A DNA stretch of 64,000 bases from Ensifer sp. WSM1721 (GTDB lineage Bacteria; Pseudomonadota; Alphaproteobacteria; Rhizobiales; Rhizobiaceae): assembly GCF_000513895.2 (NCBI RefSeq), contig NZ_CP165782.1:744001-808000 (forward strand). The letters are read 5' to 3'. Shown piece after piece: positions 60,861 through 64,000 of this stretch. The first letter of the stretch is position 1, and every line of letters begins with the position of its first letter. Under the pieces are notes generated by a model. It worked only from the letters and a program-made list of their open reading frames with translations. It was not told where the DNA came from and made no database searches. The position numbers and the translations under genes are program-made.

Positions 60861-61380
60861 GGGCAGCCTCCAATTCTAGAACAGCGAGCCGTCGGTCGGC
60901 GTCTGTGCGCTGCTGGCGAGCTCGTGCCTGAATGGACGTGCCGCCATAAGCCGGGAAGGACTGCACGACGCTGATTTCGTGAAGAACAACGTTCCGCAGC
61001 GTGCGCTTGTCGCCTCGCCACTCGTCTCCACCTTCCGGCACGGTGAAGCCAAAGGACATTCCGCCAAGGTCGGAACGTGTCGCCATCGCGAGGATATCGT
61101 TACCAAGGGTGGTCGGCGGAACGTCGATTTCGAACGCGAGACCGCGGGCGTCTTCCGAAAGGCGGAGCGTGCCGCTTTTCGTCCTTGCCAGTACCTTGCC
61201 GTTGTCGTGGTCGACCAATGCAAGAATGTCGCCGTTGGAGCGCAGGCTGGCCGCGAACGCGCCGGGGGCGATCGTCTCGTTAAAGTCGAGGATCCGCGTT
61301 TCATTGTGGAAGGTCGCAGCATACCCCGACAGCTTGCGGCCTTCGGCGCGAACTTCCGTCGCGATGCGAGTTTCGATCAT
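60844..61380 (-). CDS. HK97-family prohead protease
   Basis: 178 residues beginning 'MIETRIATEVRAEGRKLSGY' then 'AATFHNETRILDFNETIAPG', with the catalytic His in 'LALVDHDNGKVLARTKSGTL' and Ser in 'SDLGGMSFGFTVPEGGDEW'. The triad is completed by a Glu/Asp in the second half. It matures the HK97-type capsid. Its ATG overlaps the connector stop. Confidence 0.95.
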   Translation of the reverse strand: MIETRIATEVRAEGRKLSGYAATFHNETRILDFNETIAPGAFAASLRSNGDILALVDHDNGKVLARTKSGTLRLSEDARGLAFEIDVPPTTLGNDILAMATRSDLGGMSFGFTVPEGGDEWRGDKRTLRNVVLHEISVVQSFPAYGGTSIQARARQQRTDADRRLAVLELEAAHVALS

Positions 61381-61655
61381 AGAGATTGCGTCCTGTAAGG
61401 CTGGAGGAGGGCGTCGACGCCAAATGCAATGGCGCGCGGCGGCTCGGTCGCGGCGGCTTCGCGAGCGCCGTACCAGTGGCTGACGAGGAGAAGGACGGCG
61501 TGCTTAATGGGCGCGGGAACCGGGGCGGCAAGCGCCACCCCGATCTCCGACACATACCCTTCGGCCGCCTCAATGAGCGAAGTCACATAAGCGTCGTCAG
61601 CCGTGAAACTGATTCGCAAATGCGCCTTCGCCTCAGCGAGACTAACCTCAGACAA
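61377..61655 (-). CDS. Phage gp6-like head-tail connector
   Basis: TTG at 61655, directly after the capsid-gene stop (TAATTG), gives 92 residues: 'SEVSLAEAKAHLRISFTADD', 'AYVTSLIEAAEGYVSEIGVA' and 'IKHAVLLLVSHWYGAREAA'. This is the standard Phage_connect_1/gp6 signature (four-helix connector). In ordinary phages it follows the capsid gene, as it does here. Confidence 0.92.
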   Translation of the reverse strand: MSEVSLAEAKAHLRISFTADDAYVTSLIEAAEGYVSEIGVALAAPVPAPIKHAVLLLVSHWYGAREAAATEPPRAIAFGVDALLQPYRTQSL

Positions 61656-62819
61656 TTAGATAGCCTTCCAGGCGAAGGCTTCGTTGTGGCGGATCGCGAT
61701 GTCCGCGTCGAGGAACGCGTGAAGCTTCACGCCGCCCTTGCTGGCAACGTCCGAGTGGTACGGGTTGAGCAGGACATCGACGCCGGACCAGTAGCCAATG
61801 ATCAGGTCCGACCAGTGACCGTAGATAAGCGGGTGCTCGCCAGCGATGGCTGCAACCTGATTGGTTACCGTGACCGGCTTGCCGTGGAAGACTTCAGAGG
61901 CCGGAATGTTGCGGCCTTCCAGGTCCTTCAGCTTGCGAACAACGCCCATGAGCGTGGCGTTCGTAAGGAAGGCGCCGGTGCCCATGACGTCATCGACTTC
62001 CAGATCGGCAATCAGATCAGCGGCAATGTCGGAGACGGCCGTCGAGACGGTTGCGCTTTCCGTAATGGCCGTGAGGATGCCAGTCGGCTGGTTAGATGTG
62101 CCGGTGCCTGCGATAGCGGCCTTGTCGAGGGCCTGTGCAAGCACGAAGCCGAGGTCGGCGCGAAGCACGCTTTCAAGCGCAACAGCGTTCTGCAGCATAA
62201 GGCGGCGGGAAAGCTGCATTTCGCCGGAAACCGTCTTCGGACCCATCGAAATCTTGCCGAAGGTCGAAGCCGATTCCGTGGTGTTGCCGTCTTCAGCAAC
62301 CCAGTAAGCGGTCGGTCCACCCGTCAGCTTCGGCAGGTCGAGGAAGCCAGTCAGGCCAGAGAGCACGGTTGCGCCCATGCCCTGCACGGCGAGCGTCGGG
62401 CGAAGCCGATCAATCAAGCCGCCAAGCTGGGTTGCGACCGCGTAGCCGCCTGCCGTATTGGTGCCTACCGTCTGATCGCGGGTTTCAAGCAGAACCGAAG
62501 TCGGGATCATGACGCCGCGGGATTCGCGACCCTTGCTCAGTTCGTCGTGCTGTTCCCGTTCAAGGCCGGTCAGCGAACCGTTGAGAGCTTCCGTGAAGGC
62601 CTTGGCGATCGAGTAGCTGCGAAGCTCTTTGTTGAGCGAAGCATCCGGTGCGGCGTCGGCCTGGCGCTCGAATTCGGCCAGCGTAACGGCGCGCTTGATG
62701 TCTTTGTCGAGCGCGCGGACTTCAGCTTCGAGCTTGTCGAACTGTTCCGGGTTGCCGGTTGCGGCGCGCATTTCGGTAATCTTTGCGGCGCGGGTTTCCT
62801 GAAGGTGTGCAAGATTCAT
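61656..62819 (-). CDS. HK97-family phage major capsid protein
   Basis: ATG 62819 ('MNLAHLQETRAAKITEMRA', AAAGG seven bases upstream) gives 387 residues; ATG 62837 is an alternative. A Delta/scaffold-like coiled coil (about 1-95, 'EVRALDKDIKRAVTLAEFER') is followed by the mature capsid part with 'FLDLPKLTGGPTAYWVAEDG' and 'SASTFGKISMGPKTVSGEMQ', 'GTGTSNQPTGILT', and the C-terminal 'GYWSGVDVLLNPYHSDVAS'. All are HK97-fold capsid hallmarks. A terminator hairpin lies only 20-odd bases before its start codon. Confidence 0.97.
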   Translation of the reverse strand: MNLAHLQETRAAKITEMRAATGNPEQFDKLEAEVRALDKDIKRAVTLAEFERQADAAPDASLNKELRSYSIAKAFTEALNGSLTGLEREQHDELSKGRESRGVMIPTSVLLETRDQTVGTNTAGGYAVATQLGGLIDRLRPTLAVQGMGATVLSGLTGFLDLPKLTGGPTAYWVAEDGNTTESASTFGKISMGPKTVSGEMQLSRRLMLQNAVALESVLRADLGFVLAQALDKAAIAGTGTSNQPTGILTAITESATVSTAVSDIAADLIADLEVDDVMGTGAFLTNATLMGVVRKLKDLEGRNIPASEVFHGKPVTVTNQVAAIAGEHPLIYGHWSDLIIGYWSGVDVLLNPYHSDVASKGGVKLHAFLDADIAIRHNEAFAWKAI

Positions 62820-62838
62820 TTTATGCCTTTCATGCATG

Positions 62839-62860
62839 AAAAAGGCCGCTCTCGGCGGCC
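62839..62860 (-). terminator. Intrinsic terminator directly before the capsid gene
   Basis: On the minus strand GGCCGC-CGAGA-GCGGCC is followed by TTTTT (plus-strand positions 62839-62860). The T run ends two bases before the alternative capsid start (62837) and about 20 before the chosen one, so no room remains for an independent promoter. Capsid expression through it would require read-through. Confidence 0.75.
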
Positions 62861-62869
62861 GGTGGTAGT

Positions 62870-62886
62870 GCGGGCCATGGTCCCGC
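62870..62886 (-). other. Second hairpin between HTH gene and capsid gene
   Basis: GCGGG at 62870-62874 and CCCGC at 62882-62886 around CCATGGT. It lies just upstream of the terminator and could form an alternative fold or be an antiterminator or binding element. Confidence 0.5.
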
Positions 62887-62890
62887 TTGC

Positions 62891-63322
62891 TTATGCGGCG
62901 CGCTGCCGAAGCTCTGCGCAGGCCGCGTTTATCCCGGCGACCAACTGGCCGATGGGAATTAGAATGAGTGACTTATCGACTTGAAGCCGCGGTACGTCTC
63001 GGTCGGAGATGAACCGGCCTGCCTTGGGACTGATACGGCCCGCCTCGATGACGAAGATTGCGTCTGCGGCTGGTGGCTCCTGTAGATGCTCAAAGGCGCA
63101 GGCTATAGCCGTCAGCAACGGCATGCCGCCGCGCTCCAATTCGTGGGCCAGCCGCAGCACGGCAATGTCACGCGGCGAGAACCATCGCCTATGTCCGCGC
63201 TTTTCCGAGAACAATTCGGCAGGTTGACGGATGCACCACATATCCAGTGTGGAACGGCGTGTGCCGGCAAGGGTTGCGGCCTCGCCAACGGAATAGGCGC
63301 GCTCGCGCCAAGGGTCGGCCAT
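62891..63322 (-). CDS. MerR-like helix-turn-helix protein of phage type
   Basis: ATG 63322 with AAAGGAG seven bases upstream gives 143 residues. A MerR/excisionase-like N-terminal HTH ('YSVGEAATLAGTRRSTLDMW' followed by 'GHRRWFSPRDIAVLRLAHEL') is followed by a helical region ('MPLLTAIACAFEHLQEPPAA') and a C-terminal 'DRDVPRLQVDKSLILIPIGQ' part. It resembles the HTH proteins preceding phage or satellite capsid genes. It may control the downstream head operon, or act as AlpA-type activator; this is inference. Confidence 0.82.
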   Translation of the reverse strand: MADPWRERAYSVGEAATLAGTRRSTLDMWCIRQPAELFSEKRGHRRWFSPRDIAVLRLAHELERGGMPLLTAIACAFEHLQEPPAADAIFVIEAGRISPKAGRFISDRDVPRLQVDKSLILIPIGQLVAGINAACAELRQRAA

Positions 63323-63363
63323 GGCCGGTCTCCTTTCGTCAGTTGTTAGATTTTCGAATGGGT

Positions 63364-63403
63364 AAAAAAGGGGGAGGCGGCCAGGATCACCCTGCCGCCT
63401 CCC
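63364..63403 (-). terminator. Intrinsic terminator upstream of the MerR-like gene
   Basis: On the minus strand GGGAGGCGGC (63394-63403) pairs perfectly with GCCGCCTCCC (63372-63381) across a 12-base loop and is followed by CC and TTTTTT (63364-63369). It ends 42 bases before the MerR-like start codon. It may close an upstream gene outside the window or serve as an attenuator. Confidence 0.85.
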
Positions 63404-63566
63404 GATTTGCTCGTCGGGAACCACCCCGACTAAGACTCTCATCGCCAGGTCCCACCCAGGCAATTGCCGTGCGCTAATCGCCATGTCCTTTGACGGATGG
63501 GCGGCAACGATTCGCGCTTTAGGATTGGCCAGGCCCCGAATGGAGTGCCGCCCGAACCGGAACTGT

Positions 63567-63609
63567 CTTCCCACTTCTTACAAACTTGGAGCGGTTTGAG
63601 TATATACTC
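63567..63609 (+). repeat. Repeat A1 with palindrome GAGTATATACTC
   Basis: The 34 bases from 63567 match 63830-63863 with one mismatch; the final part is the perfect 12-base palindrome at 63598-63609. Confidence 0.85.
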
Positions 63610-63688
63610 ACCCCTCGGGGACTTGAGTGCGCGTGGGAGACGGTCGCAATCGACTGTATCTCTCACTTATACCCATCCGCAGCGCAAT

Positions 63689-63702
63689 CAGGTTATAACC
63701 TG
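63689..63702. promoter_or_regulatory. Perfect 14-base palindrome CAGGTTATAACCTG
   Basis: It lies between repeats A1 and B1; a likely binding site for a dimeric repressor or similar protein of the element. Confidence 0.5.
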
Positions 63703-63709
63703 CCCGTCA

Positions 63710-63735
63710 CTGTACTCTCTCCGAGACTGCGAAAA
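63710..63735 (+). repeat. Repeat B1 (B2 at 63890-63915)
   Basis: CTGTACTCTCTCCGAGA followed by GCG and AAA; the two copies differ at three of 26 positions. Confidence 0.75.
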
Positions 63736-63829
63736 GTGCCACGTAGACCTCTACACAATAGTACGCACCCACGCGGCACGAAAAGGCACACTCCCCACTT
63801 ATAGCAAACTTCGGGCCGATCGAAGCATG

Positions 63830-63872
63830 CTTCCCACTTCCTACAAACTTGGAGCGGTTTGAGTGTACACTC
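63830..63872 (+). repeat. Repeat A2 with palindrome GAGTGTACACTC
   Basis: Second copy of repeat A. Its palindrome (63861-63872) differs from that of A1 at two symmetric positions, keeping perfect dyad symmetry. A partial third copy starts at 63793 (CCCCACTTATAGCAAACTT). Confidence 0.85.
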
Positions 63873-64000
63873 GCGCATGCACCCCTTCGCTGTACTCTCT
63901 CCGAGAACGCGGAAAGGGACGCTTCACTGATACACACCATGGGGAAGGGCAAAAGTGACACCCCTCTACTTATAAGGGGAGCGAACCTGCGTTTAGGTCA

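Larger units (their letters stand above)
63323..64000. promoter_or_regulatory. 678-bp gene-free repeat/palindrome tract at right edge
   Basis: No gene is supported on either strand. It holds a strong minus-strand terminator (63364-63403), two 34-base direct repeats each followed by a different perfect palindrome (63567-63609 and 63830-63872), a third perfect palindrome (63689-63702), and a 26-base repeat pair (63710-63735, 63890-63915). Base composition differs from the host and from the head genes. Best read as a regulatory or replication region of the mobile element. Confidence 0.55.

Noticed and set aside
61386..62984. 532-codon open frame opposite the capsid and connector genes
   Set aside because: Antisense shadow; the minus strand encodes unmistakable HK97-type head proteins.
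63560..63990. CRISPR array at the right end
   Set aside because: The repeats are only two or three, unequal in length and spacing, and there are no cas genes; palindromes point to operators.
58949..64000. Gene transfer agent cluster of the RcGTA type
   Set aside because: Those clusters have terminase, portal, protease, capsid and many tail genes in canonical order; here tail genes are absent and the order differs.

Overview
The window is about 62-64% GC and most probably comes from the main chromosome of a Sinorhizobium/Ensifer species close to S. meliloti. The evidence is gene content and order (pha antiporter genes next to mucR, a DivJ-like kinase, feuN-feuP-feuQ, cycHJKL-degP, glnE next to a PleC-like kinase) and at least five copies of the roughly 105-bp Rhizobium intergenic mosaic element (RIME1). 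Species-level assignment is inference, since no database search was possible. Layout, left half. Positions 1-2218 hold the 3' part of a Mrp/Pha-type cation/proton antiporter operon (phaD partial, then phaE, phaF, phaG), followed by mucR with a long, structured leader. Positions 3239-15717 hold a SufE-like protein, a DUF5330 protein, a DivJ-like histidine kinase with a peptidoglycan-binding-domain protein, DUF1491, DUF2336, an SH3-domain secreted protein, small proteins, a DUF1254/DUF1214 pair, a class A penicillin-binding protein, a YcgN-type cysteine protein, an MmcQ/YjbR protein and an overlooked 46-residue gene. Positions 16294-18634 are feuN-feuP-feuQ, and 19578-23609 is the cytochrome c maturation operon cycHJKL. 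A DegP protease, a second OmpR/kinase pair, glnE and a PleC-like kinase follow up to 33411. Layout, right half. Positions 33785-58450 carry pepN, a DMT transporter, two tiny genes, a divergent UDG-like protein, an Hsp70-like protein, ETF-ubiquinone oxidoreductase, a glycine-betaine/choline-type ABC binding protein with its permease but no ATPase, a quinone-reductase/HxlR divergent pair, a diacylglycerol-kinase-like protein, a polyprenyl-phosphate sugar module (GT2, GT39-like and a flippase-like protein), AMP nucleosidase, YnfA, GST, DUF2147, Sel1, a HisC-like aminotransferase and PilZ. A tRNA-Ser(GCT) lies at 58859-58948. From directly after this tRNA to the window end, the minus strand carries an HK97-type head module (MerR-like HTH, major capsid, connector, prohead protease, portal, head-tail adaptor, HicA-like protein). 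No tail genes, terminase or integrase are visible, and the module is preceded by a 660-bp gene-free tract of repeats and perfect palindromes. How genes may work together. The DivJ-like and PleC-like kinases are predicted to act oppositely on DivK and so on CtrA; three CtrA-like boxes (TTAA-N7-TTAA type) are present in the window. FeuPQ, MucR, the DivJ/PleC pair and DegP are all envelope, exopolysaccharide or cell-cycle functions known to matter in symbiosis. The most novel part is the right end. A head module without tail genes, ending 51 bp from a tRNA, in the order MCP-connector-protease-portal-adaptor, with terminator hairpins directly in front of both the HTH gene and the capsid gene, fits a capsid-encoding phage satellite (cf-PICI-like). 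A remnant or rearranged prophage is the main alternative.
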